Shown here in pieces: positions 48,481 through 63,600 of a stretch of DNA of 64,000 bases (position 1 is its first letter; every line of letters begins with the position of its first letter). The stretch covers positions 19,159,276-19,223,275 of the forward strand of contig JARWKL010000006.1 of assembly GCA_029961685.1 (NCBI GenBank), given 5' to 3'. The DNA comes from Aristolochia californica (taxonomy: Eukaryota > Streptophyta > Magnoliopsida > Piperales > Aristolochiaceae). The translations under genes were made by a program, and so were the position numbers. The notes under the pieces are model-generated. The model made no database searches. It had not been told where the DNA came from and saw nothing but the letters and a program-made list of their open reading frames with translations.

Positions 48481-48495
48481 CAACCCCACAAGCAT
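48481..48495 (+). repeat. Deletion junction joining domain B to domain C monomers
   Basis: 'gtacaacccc' is fused directly to 'acaagcatgttgagg', so about 80 bp of the normal junction (cctaataatagc through gtgcatgcc) is missing. Left of it the sequence is B-like ('agaaaattatttcacgcac' at about 48417). Right of it the first monomer already has the C-type 'ttaccaaccc'. Excluding the retrotransposon, landmark spacing here is about 388 bp. Confidence 0.85.
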
Positions 48496-51400
48496 GTTGA
48501 GGATGCAAGTGGCCTAATGATCCAAAAATTAGGGGGAGTAGAAAAAATTAAATTCTCAAGTGGTTGGATATTTACCAACCCACTTTTTGCCTATCCTTAA
48601 AAATCACAGATACTTTTTGGAATTATCTCTCTCAGCATTTGTGCATTTCCATTTGGGATGTTCAAATTTTTATTTTTCGAGTCCAAACTTGTACTCTCCC
48701 ATTTTTCCTCGTAAACAAAAAAGATATAAGATCGCAACAAAACGAAAATTTTAAAGTTCATGTGTGCAAAAAAAATTTGAAAACTATATAATAAACGGAG
48801 AATTATTTCAGGCACTAAAAATGAACCCCAAAATCCATGTTTGGGAAATTCCACTAGTACAACCTCCTAATAATAGCTTGGTGGAATTTTATAGGAAAGG
48901 GACTTCTAATTGATCCCAACATGCTTTAAGTGTAGTGGATGTGCATGCCACAAGCATGTTGAGGTTGCAAGTGGCCTAATGATCCAAAAATTAGGAGGAG
49001 TAGAAAAAATTAAATTCTCAAGTGGTTGGATATTTACCAACCCACATTTTTCCTATCCTTAAAAATCAAAGATACTTTTTGGAATTATCTGTCTCAGCAT
49101 TTGTGCATTTCCATTTGGGATGTTCAAATTTTTTTTTTCAGGTCCAAACTTGTACTCTCCCATTTTTCCTAGTAAACGAAAACGATATAAGATCGCAACA
49201 AAACGAAAAATTTTAGATTTCATGTGTGCAAAAAAATTTTGAAAACTATATAATAAATTGAGAATTATTTCAGGCACTAAAAATGAACCCCAAAATCCAT
49301 GTTTGGGAAATTCCACTAGTACAACCTCCTAATAATAACTTGGTGGAATTTTATAGGAAAGGGACTTCTAATTGATCCCAACATGCTTTAAGTGTAGTGG
49401 ATGTGCATGCCACAAGCATGTTGAGGATGCAAGTGGCCTACTTATCATAAAATTAGGGGTAGTAGAAAAAATTAAATTCTCAAGCGGTTGGATATTTACC
49501 TACCCCCTTTTTACCTATCCTTAAAAATCACAGATACTTTTTGGAATTGTCTCTCTCAGCATTTGTACATTTCCATTTGGGATGTTCAAATTTTTTTTTT
49601 CAGGTCCAAACTTGTACTCTCCCATTTTTCCTCGTAAACAAAAAAGATATAAGATCGCATCAAAACGAAAATTTTAGAGTTCATGTGTGCAAAAAAAATT
49701 TGAAAACTATATAATAAATAGAGAATTATTTCAGGCACTAGAAATGAACCCCAAAATCCATGTTTGGGAAATTCCACTAGTACAACCCCCTAATAATAGC
49801 TTGGTGGAATTTTATAGGAAAGGGACTACTAACTGATCCCAACATGCTTTAAGTGTGGTGGATGTGCATGCCACAAGCATGTTGAGGATGCAAATGGCCT
49901 AATGATCGAAAAATTAGGGGGAATAGAAAAAATTAAATTCTCAAGTGGTTGGATATTTAGCAACCCACTTTTTGCCAATCCATAAAAATCACAGATACTT
50001 TTTGGAATTATCTCTCTCAGCATTTGTGCATTTCCATTTGGGATGTACAAATTTTTTTTTTTCAGGTCCAAACTTTTACTCGCCCATTTTTCCTCGTACA
50101 CAAAAAGATATAAGATCGCAACAAAATGAAAACTTTAGAGTTCATGTGTGCAAAAACAATTTGAAAAATATATAATAAATAGAAAATTATTTCACGCACT
50201 AAAAATGAACCCCAAAATCCAGGTTTGGGAAATTCCACTAGTACAACCCCCTCATAAAAACTTGGTGGTATTTTATAGGAAAGGCACTTCTAACTGATCC
50301 CAAAATGCTTTGTGGTGGATGTGCATGCCACAGGCATGTTGAGGATGCAAGTGGCCTAATGATCCAAAAATTAGGGGGAGTAAAAAAATTAAATTCTCAA
50401 GTGGTTGGATATTTACCAACCCACTATTTGCCTATCCTTAAAAATCACAGATACTTTTTGGAATTATCTCTCTCAGCATTTGTGAATTTCCATTTGGGAT
50501 GTTCAAATTTTTTTTTTCAGGTCCAAACTTGTACTCTCCCATTTTTCCTCGTAAACAAAAAAGAAAAAAGATCGCAACAAAATGAAAATTTTAGAGTTCA
50601 TGCGTGCAAAAAAAATTTGAAAACTATAAAATAAATAGAAAATTATTTCACGCACTAAAAATGAACCCCAAAATCCATGTTTGGGAAATTCCACTAGTAC
50701 AACCCCCTAATAAAAGCTTGGTGGCATTTTATAGGAAAGGGACTTCTAACTGATCCCAAAATGCTTTGTTGTGGATGTGCATGCCGCAGGCATGTTGAGG
50801 ATGCAAGTGGCCTAATGATCCAAAAATTACGGGGAGTAAAAAAATTAAATTCTCAAGTGGTTGGATATTTACCAACCCACTATTTGCCAATCCTTAAAAA
50901 TCACAGATACTTTTTGGAATTATCTCTCTCAGCATTTGTGCATTTCCATTTGCGATGTTCAAATTTTTTTTTCCGGTCCAAACTTGTACTCTCCCAATTT
51001 TCGTCGTAAACAAAAAAGATATAAGATCGCAACAAAACGAAAAATTTTAGAGTTCATGTGTGCAAAAAAAATTTGAAAACTATATAATAAATAGAAAGTT
51101 ATTTCACGCACTAAAAATGAACCCCAAAATCCATGTTTGGGAAATTCCACTAATACTACCCCCTAATAATAGCTTGGTGGAATTTTATAGGAATGGGACT
51201 TCTAAGTGATCCCTACATGCTTTAAGTGTGGTGGATGTGCATGCCACAAGCATGTTGAGGATGCAAGTGGCCTAATGATAAAAAAATTTGGGGGAGTAGA
51301 AAAAATTAAATTCTCAAGTGGTTGGATTTTTCCCACCCCACTTTTTGCCTATCCTTGAAAATCAAAATTACTTTTTGGAATTATCTCTCTCAGCATTTGT

Positions 51401-51633
51401 GCATTTCCATTTCGGATGTTGAAATTTTTTTTTCAGGTCCAAACTCTTACTCTTCCATTTGTCCTCGTAAACAAAAAAGATATAAGATCGCAACGAAACG
51501 AAAATTTTAGAGGTCATGTGAGAAAAAAAATTGAAAACTATATAATAAATAGAGAATTATTTTAGGCACTAAAAATGAACCCCAAAATCCATGTTTGGGA
51601 AATTGCACTAGTACAACCCCCTAATAATAGCTT

Positions 51634-52552
51634 GGCGGAATTTTATAGGAAAGGGATGGCTAACTGATCCCAACATGCTTTAAGTGTGGTGGATGTGCAT
51701 GACACAAGTAAGTTGAGGTTGCAAGTGGCCTAATGATCCAAAAATTAGGGGGAGTAGAAAAAATTAAATTCTCAAGTGATGTGATATTTACCATCCACAT
51801 TTTAGCTATCCTTAAAAATCACAGATACTTTTTGGAATTATCTCTCTCAGCATTTGTGCATTTCCATTTGGGATGTTCAAATTTTTTTTTTCAGGTCCAA
51901 ACTTGTACTCTCCCATTTTTCTTCGTAAACAAAAAAGATATAAGATCGCAACAAAACTAAAATTTTAGAGTTCAAGTGTGCAAAAAAATTTTGAAAACTA
52001 TATAATAAATAGAGAATTATTTCAGGCACTAGAAATGAACCCCAAAATACATGTTCGGGAAATTCCACAAGTACAACCCGCTAATAATAGCTTGGTGGAA
52101 TTTTATAGGAAAGGGACTTCTAACTGATCCTAACATGCTTTAAGTGTGGTGGATGTGCATACCTCAAGCATGTTGAGGATGCAAATGGCCTAATGATTCA
52201 AAAATTAGGGGGAGTAGAAAAAATTAAATTCTCAAGTGATGTGATATTTACCATCCACATTTTAGCTATCCTTAAAAATCACAGATACTTTTTGCAATTA
52301 TCTCTCTCAGCATTTGTGCATTTCCATTTGGGATGTTCAAATTTTCTTTTCTGGTCCAAACTTGTACTCTCCCATTTTTCCTCGTATACAAAATATATAT
52401 AAGATCACAAAAATACAAAAATTTTAGAGTTCATGTGTGCAAAAAAAATTTGAAAACTGTATAATAAATGGAGAATTATTTCACGCAGTAAAAATGAACC
52501 CCAAAATCCATGTTTGGCAAATTCCACTAGTACAACCCCCAAATAATAGCTT
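51634..52552 (+). repeat. Two-monomer block in domain C, copy 1
   Basis: Monomers with landmarks 51733 and 52193 share 'caagtgatgtgatattt' and 'ccatccacattttagc' with those at 56802 and 57262, exactly 5069 bp (11 monomers) away. Flanking 'gacacaag.aagttgaggttgc' is shared too. Confidence 0.85.
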
Positions 52553-55500
52553 GGTGGAATTTTACAGGAAAGGGACTTCTAACTGATCCCAACATGATTT
52601 AAGTGTGGTGGATGTGCCTGCCACAAGCATGTTGAGGATGCAAGTGGCCTAATGATCCAAAAATTAGGGGGAGTAGTAAAAATTAAATTCTCAAGTGGTT
52701 GGATATTTACCAACCCACTTTTTGCCTATCCTTAAAAATCACAGATACTTTTTGGAATTATCTCTCTCAGCATTTGTGCATTTCCATTTGGGAAGTTAAA
52801 ATTTTTTTTTTTCAGGTCCAAACTTGTACTCTCCCTTTTTTCCTCGTAAACAAAAAGATATAAGATCGCAACAAAATGAAAATTTTGGAGTTGATGTGTA
52901 CTTAAAAAAATTTTAAACTATATAATAAATAGCGAATTATTTCAGGCACTAAAAATTAACCCCAAAATCCATGTCTGGGAAATTCCACTAGTACAACCCC
53001 CAAATAATAGCTTGGTGGAGTTTTATAGGAAAGGGACTTCTAACTGATCCCAACATGCTTTAAGTGTGTTGGATGTGCATGCCACAAGTATGTTGAGGAA
53101 GCAAGTGGCCTAATGATCCAAAAATTTGGGGGAGTAGAAAAAATTAAATTCTCAAGTGGTTGGATATTTACTAACACACTTTTTGCCTATCCTTAAAAGT
53201 CACAGATACTTTTTGGAATTATCTCTCTCAGCATTTGTGCATTTCCATTAGGATGTTCAAATTTTTTTTTCCAGGTCCAAACTTGTACTCTCCCATTTTT
53301 CCTCGTAAACAAAAAAAATATAAGATCGCAATAAAACGAAAATTTTAAAGTTCATGTGTGAAAAAAAAAATTTGAAAACTATATAATAAATAGAGACTTA
53401 TTTCAGGCACTAAAAATGAACCCCAAAATCCATGTTTGGGAAATTCCACTAGTACAACCCCCTAATAATAGCTTGGTGGAATTTTATAGGAAAGGGACTT
53501 CTAATTGATCCGAACATGCTTTAAGTATGGTGGATGTGCATGCCACAAGCATGTTGAGGATGCAAGAGGCCTGATGATCAAAAAATTAGAGGGAGTAGAA
53601 AAAATTAAATTCTCAAATGGTTGGATATTAACCAACCCACTATTTGCCTATCCTTAAAAATCACAGATACTTTTTGGAATTATCTCTCTCAGCATTTGTG
53701 AATTTCCATTTGGGATGTTCAAATTTTTTTTTTCAGGTCCAAACTTGTACTCTCCCATTTTTCCTCGTAAACAAAAAACAAATAAGATCGCAATAAAATA
53801 AAAATTTTAGAGTTCATGTGTGCAAAAAACATTTGAAAACTATATAATAAATAGAAAATTATTTCAGGCACTACAAAAGAACCCCAAAAGCCATGTTTGG
53901 GAAATTGCACTAGAACAACCCCTTAATAATAGCTTGGTGGAATTTTATAGGAAAGGGATGGCTAACTGATCCCAACATGCTTTAAGTGTGGTGGATGTGC
54001 ATGGCACAAGCATCTTGAGGATGCAAGTGGCCTAATGATCCAAAAATTAGGGGGAGTAGAAAAAATTAAATTCTCAAGTGGGTGGATATTTACTAACACA
54101 CTTTTTTCCTATCTTTAAAAATCATAGATACTTTTTGCAATTATCTCTCTCTGCATTTGTGCATTTCTATTTGGGATGTTCAAATTTTTTTTTTTCAGGT
54201 CCAAACATGTACTCTCCCATTTTTTCTCATAAACAAAAAAGATATAAGATCGCAACAAAATGAAAACTTTAGAGATCATGTGTGCAAAATTTTTTTGAAA
54301 ACTATATAATAAATAGAGAATTATTTCAGGCACTTAAATTGAACCCCAAAATCCATGTTCGGGAAATTCCACTTGTAGAACCCCCTAATAATAGCTTGGT
54401 GAAATTTTATAGGAAAAGGACTTCTAACTGATCCCAACATGCTTTAAGTGGAACGGATGTGCATGCCACAAGCATGTTGAGGATGCAAGTGGCCAAATTA
54501 TCATAAAATTAGGGGGAGTAGAAAAAATTAAATTCTCAAGTGGTTGGATATTTACCAACCCACTTTTTGCCTATCCTTAAAAATCACAGAAACTTTTTGG
54601 AATTATCTCTCTCAGCATTTGTGAATTTCCATTCGGGATGTTCAAATTTTATTTTTTCAGGTCCGAACTTGTACTCTCCCATTTTTCCTCGTATACAAAA
54701 AAGATATAAGTTCGCAATGTAACGAAAATTTTGGATTTCATGTGTGCAAAAAAAATTTGAAAACTTTATAATAAATAGAGAATTATTTCAGGGACTAAAA
54801 ATGAACCCCAAAATCCGTGTTTGGGAAATTCCACCAGTACAACCCCCTCATAATAGCTTGGTGGAATTTTAAAGGAAAGGGACTTCTACCTGATCCCAAC
54901 ATGCTTTATGCGTGGTGGATGTGCATGCCACAAGCATGGTGAGGATGCAAGTGGCCTAATGATCCAAAAATTAGGCGGAGTAGAAAAAATTAAATTCTCA
55001 AGTGGTTGGTTATTTACCAACCCACTTTTTGCCTATCCTTAAAAATCACAGATACTTTTTGCAATTATCACTCTCAGCATTTGTGCATTTCCATTTGGGA
55101 TGTTCATCTTTTTTTTTCAGGTACAAACTTGTACTCTCCCATTTTTCCTCGTATACAAAATATATAGAAGATCGCAAAAATACGAAAATTTTAGAGTTCA
55201 TGTGTGCAAAAAAAATTTGAAAACTATATAATAAATGGAGAATTATTTCACGCACTAAAAATGAACCCCAAAATCCTTGTTTGGCAAATCCACTAGTACA
55301 ACCCCGTAATAATAGCTTGGTGGAATTTTACAGGAAAGGGACTTCTAACTGATCCCAACATGCTTTAAGTGTGGTGGATGTGCATGCCACAAGCATGTTG
55401 AGGATGCAAGTGGCCTCATGATCCAAAAACTAGGGGGAGAAGAAAAAATTAAATTCTCAAGTGGTTGGATATTTACCAACCCACTTTTTGCATATCCTTA

Positions 55501-56702
55501 AAAATCACAGATACTTTTTGGAATTATCTCTCTCAGCATTTGTGCATTTCCATTTGGGAAGTTCAAATTTTTTTTTTTCAGGTCCAAACTTGTACTCTCC
55601 CATTTTTCCTCGTAAACAAAAAAGATATAAGATCGCAACAAAATGAAAATTTTAGAGTTCATGTGTACTTAAAAAATTTGAAAACTATATAATAAATAGA
55701 GAATTATTTCAGGCACTAAAAATTAACCCCAATATCCATGTTTGGGAAATTCCACTAGTACAACCCCCTAATAATAGCTTGGTGGACTTTTATAGGAAAG
55801 GGACTTCTAACTGATCCCAACATGCTTTAAGTGTGGTGGATGTGCATGCCTCAAGTATGTTGAGGATGCCAGTGGCCTAATGATCCAAAAATTTGGGGGA
55901 GTAGAAAAAATTAAATTCTCAAGTGGTTGGATATTTACTAACCCACTTTTTGCCTATCCTTAAAACTCACCGATACTTTTTGGAATTATCTCTCTCAGCA
56001 TTTGTGCATTTCCATTAGGATGTTCAAATTTTTTTTTTTCAGGTCCAAACTTGTACTCTCCCATTTTCTCTCGTAAACAAATAAGATATAAGATCGCAAC
56101 AAAACGAAAATATTAAAGTTCATGTGTGAAAAAAGTTTTTTGAAAACTATATAATAAATAGAGAATTATTTCAGGCACTAAAAATGAACCCCAAAATCCA
56201 TGTTTGGGAAATTCCACTAGTACAACCCCCTAATAATAGCTAGGTGGAATTTTATAGTTATGGGACTTCTAATTGATCCGAACATGCTTTAAGTGTGGTG
56301 GATGTGTATGCCACAAGCAAGTTGTGGATGCAAGAGGCCAAGTGATCAAAAAATTAGGGGGAGTAGAAAAAATTAAATTCTCAAGTGGTTGCATATTTAC
56401 CAACCCACTTTTTGCCTATCCTTAAAAATCACAGATACTTTTTGGAATTATCTGTCTCAGCATTTGTGCATTTCCATTTGGGATGTTCAAATTTTTTTTT
56501 TCAGGTCCAAACTTGTACTCTCCCTTTTTTCCACGTACACAAAAAAGATATAAGATCGCAACGAAACGAAAATTTTAGAGTTCATGTATGGAAAAAAAAT
56601 TGAAAACTATATAATAAATAGAGAATTATTTTAGGCACTAAAAATGAACCCCAAAATCCATGTTTGGGAAATTGCACTAGTACAACCCCCTAATAATAGC
56701 TT

Positions 56703-57622
56703 GGTGGAATTTTATAGGAAAGGGATGGCTAACTGATCCCAACATGCTTTAAGTGTGGTGGATGTGCATGACACAAGCAAGTTGAGGTTGCAAGTGGCCT
56801 AATGATCCAAAAATTAGGGGGAGTAGAAAAAATTAAATTCTCAAGTGATGTGATATTTACCATCCACATTTTAGCTATCCTTAAAAATCACAGATACTTT
56901 TTGGAATTATCTCTCTCAGCATTTGTGCATTTCCATTTGGGATGTTCAAATTTTTTTTTTCAGGTCCAAACTTGTACTCTCCCATTTTTCTTCGTAAACA
57001 AAAAAGATGTAAGATCGCAACAAAACTAAAATTTTAGAGTTCATGTGTGCAAAAAAAATTTGAAAACTATATAATAAATAGAGAATTATTTCAGGCACTA
57101 GAAATGAAGCCCAAAATACAAGTTCGGGAAATTCTACAAGTACAACCCCCTAATAATAGCTTGGTGGAATTTTATAGGAAAGGGACTTCTAACTGATCCT
57201 AACATGCTTTAAGTGTGGTGGATGTGCATACCTCAAGCATGTTGAGGATGCAAATGGCCTAATGATTCAAAAATTAGGGGGAGTAGAAAAAATTAAATTC
57301 TCAAGTGATGTGATATTTACCATCCACATTTTAGCTATCCTTAAAAATCACAGATACTTTTTGGAATTATCTCTCTCAGCATTTGTGCATTTCCATTTGG
57401 GATGTTCAAATTTTTTTTTTCAGGTCCAAACTTGTACTCTCCCATTTTTCCTCGTAAAAAAAAAAGATATAAGATCGCAACAAAACTAAAATTTTAGAGT
57501 TCATGTGTGCAAAAAAAATTTGAAAACTATATAATAAATAGAGAATTATTTCAGGCACTAGAAATGAACCCCAAAATACATGTTCGGGAAATTCCACTAG
57601 TACAACCCCCTAATAATAGCTT
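56703..57622 (+). repeat. Two-monomer block in domain C, copy 2
   Basis: Partner of 51634-52552. The second monomer of each block carries 'catacctcaagcatg' and 'caaatggcctaatgattc'. The copies differ by few bases, so the duplication is recent. Confidence 0.85.
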
Positions 57623-60600
57623 GGCGAAATTTTATAGGAAAGGGACTTCTAACTGATCCCAACATGCTTTAAGTGTAGTGGATGTGCATGCCACAAGCAT
57701 GTTGAGGATGCAAGTGGCCTAATTATCATAAAATTAGTGGGAGTAGAAAAAATTAAATTCTCAAGTGGTTGGATATTTTCCAACCCACTTTTTGCCTATC
57801 CTTAAAAATCACAGATACTTTTTGGAATTGTCTCTCTCTGCATTTGTGCATTTCCATTTGGGATGTTCAAATTTTTTTTTTTTCAGGTCCAAACTTGTAC
57901 TCTCCCATTTTTCCTCATAAAGAAAAAAGATATAAGTTCGCAACGAAACGAAAATTTTAGGTTTCAAGTGTGCAAAAAATAGTTGAAAACTATATAATAA
58001 ATAGAGAATTATTTCAGGCACTACAAATGAACCCAAAATCCATGTTTGGGAAATTGCACTAGTACAACCCCCTAATAATAGCTTGGTGGAATTTTATAGG
58101 AAAGGGACTGCTAACTGATCCCATCATGCTTTAAGTGTGGTGGATGTGCATGACACAAGCATGTTGAGGTTGCAAGTGGCCTAATGATCCAAAAATTAGG
58201 GGGAGTAGAAAAAATTAAATTCTCAAGTGGTGTGATATTTACCAACCCACATTTTGCCTATCCTTAAACATCACAGATACTTTTTGGAATTATCTCTCTC
58301 CGCATTTGTGCGTTTCCATTTGGGATGTTCAATTTTTTTTTTTCAGGTCCAAACTTGTTCTCTCCCTTTTTTCCTCGTAAACAAAAAAGATATAAGATCG
58401 CAACAAAACGAAAATTTTAGAGTTCATGTGTGCAAAAAAAATTTGAAAACTTCATAATAAATAGAGGATTATTTCAGGCACTAAAAATGAACCCCAAAAT
58501 CCGTGTTTGGGAAATTCCACTAGTACAACCCCCTAATAATAGCTTGGTGGAATTTTATAGGAAAGGGACTTCTAACTGATCCCAACCTGCTTTAAATGTG
58601 GTGGATGTGCATGCCACAAGCATGTTGAGGCTGCAAGTGGCCTAATGATCCAAAAATTAGGGGGAGTAGAAAAAATGAAATTCTCATGCGGTTGGATATT
58701 TACCAACCCAATTTTTGCCTATCCTTGAAAATCACAGATACTTTTTGGAATTATCTCCCTCAGCATTTGTGCATTTTTATTTGGGATGTTCGAGATTTTT
58801 TTTTCCGGTCCAAATTTGTACTCTCCCATTTTTACTCGTAAACAAAAAAGATATAAGATCGCAACAAAACGAAAACTTTAGAGATCATGTGTGCAAAAAA
58901 AATTTGAAAACTATATAATACATAGAGAATTATTTCAGGCACTAAAAATGAACCCCAAAATCCATGTTCGTGAAATTCCACTACTACAACCCCCAAATAA
59001 TAGCTTGGTGGAATTTTATAGGAAAGGGACTTCTAACTGATCCCAACATGCTTTAAGTGTGGTGGATGTGCACGCCACAAGCATGTTGAGGATGCAAGTG
59101 GCCTAATGATCCAAAAATTAGGGGAGTCGAAAAAATTAAATTCTCAAGTGGTTGGATATTTACCAACCCACTTTTTGCCTATCCGTAAAAATCACAGATA
59201 CTTTTTGGAATTATCTCTCGTAGCATTTGTGCATTTGCACTTGGGATGTTCAAATTTTTTTTTTTCAGGTCCAAACTTGTTCTCTCCCTTTTTTCCACGT
59301 ACACAAAAAAGATATAAGATCGCAACAAAACAAAAATTTTAGAGTTCATGTGTGCAAAAAATTTTTGAAAACTATATAATATATAGAGAATTATTTCAGG
59401 CACAAAAAATGAACCCCAAAATCCTTGTTTGGGAAATTCCACTAGTACAACCCCCTAATAATAGCTTGGTGGAATTTTATAGGAAAGGGACTTCCAACAT
59501 GCTTTAAGTGTGGTGGATGTGCATGCCACAAGCATGTTGAGGATGCAAGTGGCCTAATGATCCAAAAATTCAGGGGAGTAGAAATAATTAAATTCTCAAG
59601 TGGTTGGATATTTACCAACCCACTTTTTGCCTATCCTAAAAAATCACAGATACATTTTGCAATTATCTCTCTCAGCATTTGTGCATTTCCATTTGGTATG
59701 TTCAAATTTTTTTTTCAGGTCCAAACTCGTACTCTCCAATTTTTCCTCGTAAACAAAATATCTATAAGATCGCAAAAAAACGAAAATTTTAGAGTTCATG
59801 TGTGTAAAAAAATTTTGAAAACTACATAACAAATAGAGAATTATTTCACGCACTAAAAATGAACCCCAAAATCCATGTTTGCCAAATTCCACTAGTACAA
59901 CCCCTAATAATAGCTTCGTGGAATTTGACAGGAAAGGGACTTCTAACTGATCCCAACATGATCTAAGTGTGGTGGATATGCATGCCACAAGCATGTTGAG
60001 GATGCAAGTGGCCTAATGATCCAAAAATTAGGGGGAGTAGAAAAAATTAAATTCTCAAGTGGTTGGATATTTACCAACCCACTTTTTGCCTATCCTTAAA
60101 AATCACAGATACTTTTTGGAATTATCTCTCTCAGCATTTGTGCATTTCCATTTGGGAAGTTCAATTTTTTTTTTTTCAGGCCCAAAGTTGTTCTCTCTCA
60201 TTTTTCCTCGTAAACAAAAAAGATATGAGATCGCAACAAAATAAAAATTTTACAGTTCATGTGTACTTAAAAAAATTGAAAACTATATAATAAATAGAGA
60301 ATTATTTCAGGCACTAAAAATTAACCCCAAAATCCATGTCGGGGAAATTCCACTAGTACAACCCCCTAATAATAGCTTGGTGGACTGTTATAGGAAAGGG
60401 ACTTTTAACTGATCCCAACATGCTTTAAGTGTGGTGGATGTGCATTCCACAAGTATCTTGAGGATGCAAGTGGCCTAATGATCCAAAAATTTGGGGGAGT
60501 AGAAAAAATTAAATTTTCAAGTGGTTGGATATTTAGTTACCCACTTTTTGCCTATCCTTAAAAGTCACACATACTTTTTGGAATTATCTCTCTTAGCATT

Positions 60601-63600
60601 TTTGCATTTCCATTAGGATGTTCAAATTTTTTTTTTTCAGGTCCAAACTTGTACTCTCCCATTTTTCCTCCTAAACAAAAAAGATATAAGATCGCAACAA
60701 AACGAAAATTTTAAAGTTCATGTGTGAATAAAAAAATTTTGAAACCTATATAATAAATAGAGAATTATTTCAGGCACTAAAAATGAACCCAAAATCCATG
60801 TTTGGGAAATTCCACTAGTACAACCCCCTAATAATAGCTTGGTTGAATGTTATAGTTAAGGGACTTCTAACTGATCCAAACATGCTTTAAGTGTGGTGGA
60901 TGTGCATGCCACAAGCATGTTGAGGATGCAAGAGGCCTAATGATCAAAAAATTAGGGGGAGTAGAAAAAATTAAATTCTCAAGTGGTTGGATATTTACCA
61001 ACCCACTTTTTGCCTATCCTTAAAAATCAGAGATACTTTTTGGAATTATCTCTCTCAGCATTTGTGCATTTCCATTTGGGATGTTCAAATTTTTTTTTTC
61101 AGGTCCAAACTTGTACTCTCCCTTTTTTCCATGTACACAAAAAAGATATAAGATTGCAACAAAACAAAAATTTTAGAGTTCATGTGTGCAAAAAATTTTT
61201 GAAAACTACAAAATAAATAGAGAATTATTTCTGGCACAAAAAATGAACCCCAAAATCCTTGTTTGGGAAATTCCACTAGTACAACCCCCTAATAATAGCT
61301 TGGTGGAATTTTATAGGAAATGGACTTCTAACTGATCCCAACATGCTTTAAGTGTGGTGGATGTGCTTGCCACAAGCATGTTGAGGATGCAAGAGGCCTG
61401 ATGATCAAAAAATTAGAGGGACTAGAAAAAATTAAATTCTCAAATGGTTGGATATTTACCAACCCACTATTTGCCAATCCTTAAAAATCACAGATACTTT
61501 TTGGAATTATCTCTCCCAGCATTTGTGCATTTCCATTTGGGATGTTCAAATTTTTTCTTTCAGGTCCAAACTTGTACTCTCCCTTTTTTCCACGTACACA
61601 AAAAAGATATAAGATCGCAACAAAACGAAAATTTTAGAGTTCATGTGTGCAAAATAAATTGAAAACTATATAATATATAGAGAATTATTTCAGGCACTAA
61701 AAATTAACCCCAAAATCCTTGTTTGGGAAATTCCACTAGTACAACCCCCTAATAATAGCTTGTGGAATTTTATAGTTAAGGGACTTCTAACTGATCCCAA
61801 CTTGCTTTGAGTGTGGTGGATGTGCATGCCACAAGCATGTTGAGGATGCAAGTGGCCTAATGATCGAAAAATTAGGGGTAGTAGAAAAAATTAAATTCTC
61901 AAGTGGTTGGATACTTACCAACCACTTTTCGCCAATCCTTAAAAATCACAGATACTTTTTGGAATTATCTCGCTCAGCATTTGTGCATTTCCATTTGGGA
62001 TGTACAAATTTTTTTTTTCTGGTCCAAACTTGTACTCTCCCATTTTTCCTCGTAAACAAAAAAGATACAAAATGAAAAATTTAGATTTCAAGTGTGCAAA
62101 AACCATTTGAAAACTATATAATAAATAGAGAATTATTTCAGGCACTACAAATGAACCCCAAAATCCATGTTTGGGAAATTTCACTAGTACAACCCCCTAA
62201 TAATAGCTTGGTGGAATTTTATAGGAAAGGGACTGCTAACTGATCCCAACATGCTTTAAGTGTGGTGGATGTGCACGACACAAGCATGTTGAGGTTGCAA
62301 GTGACCTAATGATCCAAAAATTAGGGGGAGAAGAAAAAATTAAATTCTCAAGTGGTGTGATATTTACCAACCCACATTTTGCCTATCCTTAAAAATCACA
62401 GATACTTTTTGGAATTATCTCTCTCCGCATTTGTGCATTTCTATTTGGGATGTTCAAATTTTTTTTTCAGGTCCAAACTTGTTCTCTCCCTTTTTTCCTC
62501 GTAAAATAAAAAGATATAAGATCGCAACAAAACAAAAATTTTATAGTTCATGTGTGCAAAAAAAATTTTAAAACTATATAACAAATAGAGAATTATTTCC
62601 GGCACTAGAAATGAACCCCGAAATCCATGTTTGGGAAATTCCACTAGTACAACCCCCTAATAATAGCTTGGTGAAATTTTATAGGAAAGGGACTTGTAAC
62701 AGATCCCAACATGCTTTAAGTGTAGTGGATGTGCATGCCACAAGCATGTTGAGGATGCAAGTTGCCTAATGATCCAAAAATTAGGGGGCGTAGAAAAAAT
62801 TAAATTCTCAAGTGGTTGGATATTTACCAACCCACTTTTTGCCAATCCATAAAAATCACAGATACTTTTTTGAATTATCGCTCTCAGCATTTGTGCATTT
62901 CCATTTGGGATATTCAAATTTTTTTTTCTGGTCCAAACTTGTACTCTCCCATTTTTTCTCGTAAACAAAAAAGATAAAAGATCGCAACAAAACGATAATT
63001 TTAGAGTTCATGTGTGCAAAAAACATTTGAAAACCATATAATAAATTGAGAATTATTTCAGGCACTAAAAATGAACCCCAAAATCCGTGTTTGGGAAATT
63101 CCACTAGTACAACACCCTAATAATAGCTTGGTGGAATTTTATAGGAAAGGGACTTCTAACTGATCCCAACATGCTTTAATGTGGTGGATGTGCATGCCAC
63201 AAGCATGTTGAGGATGCAAGTGGCCTAATGATCCAAAAATGAGGGGGAGTAGAACAAATTAAACTCTCAAGTGGTTGGATATTTACCAACCCACTTTTTG
63301 CCTATCCTCAAAAATCACAGATACTTTATGGAATTATCTCTCTCAGCATTTGTGCATTTCCATTTGGGAAATTCAAATTTTTTTTTTCAGGTCCAAACTT
63401 GTACTCCCTCATTTTTCCTCGTAAACAAAAAAGATATAAGATCGCAACAAATTGAAAATTTTTGAGTTCATGTGTACTTAAAAAATTTGAAAACTATATA
63501 ATAAATAGAGAATTATTTCAGGCACTAAAAATTAACCCCAAAATCCATGTTTGGGAAATTCCACTAGTACAACCCCCTAACAATAGCTTGGTGGACTTTT

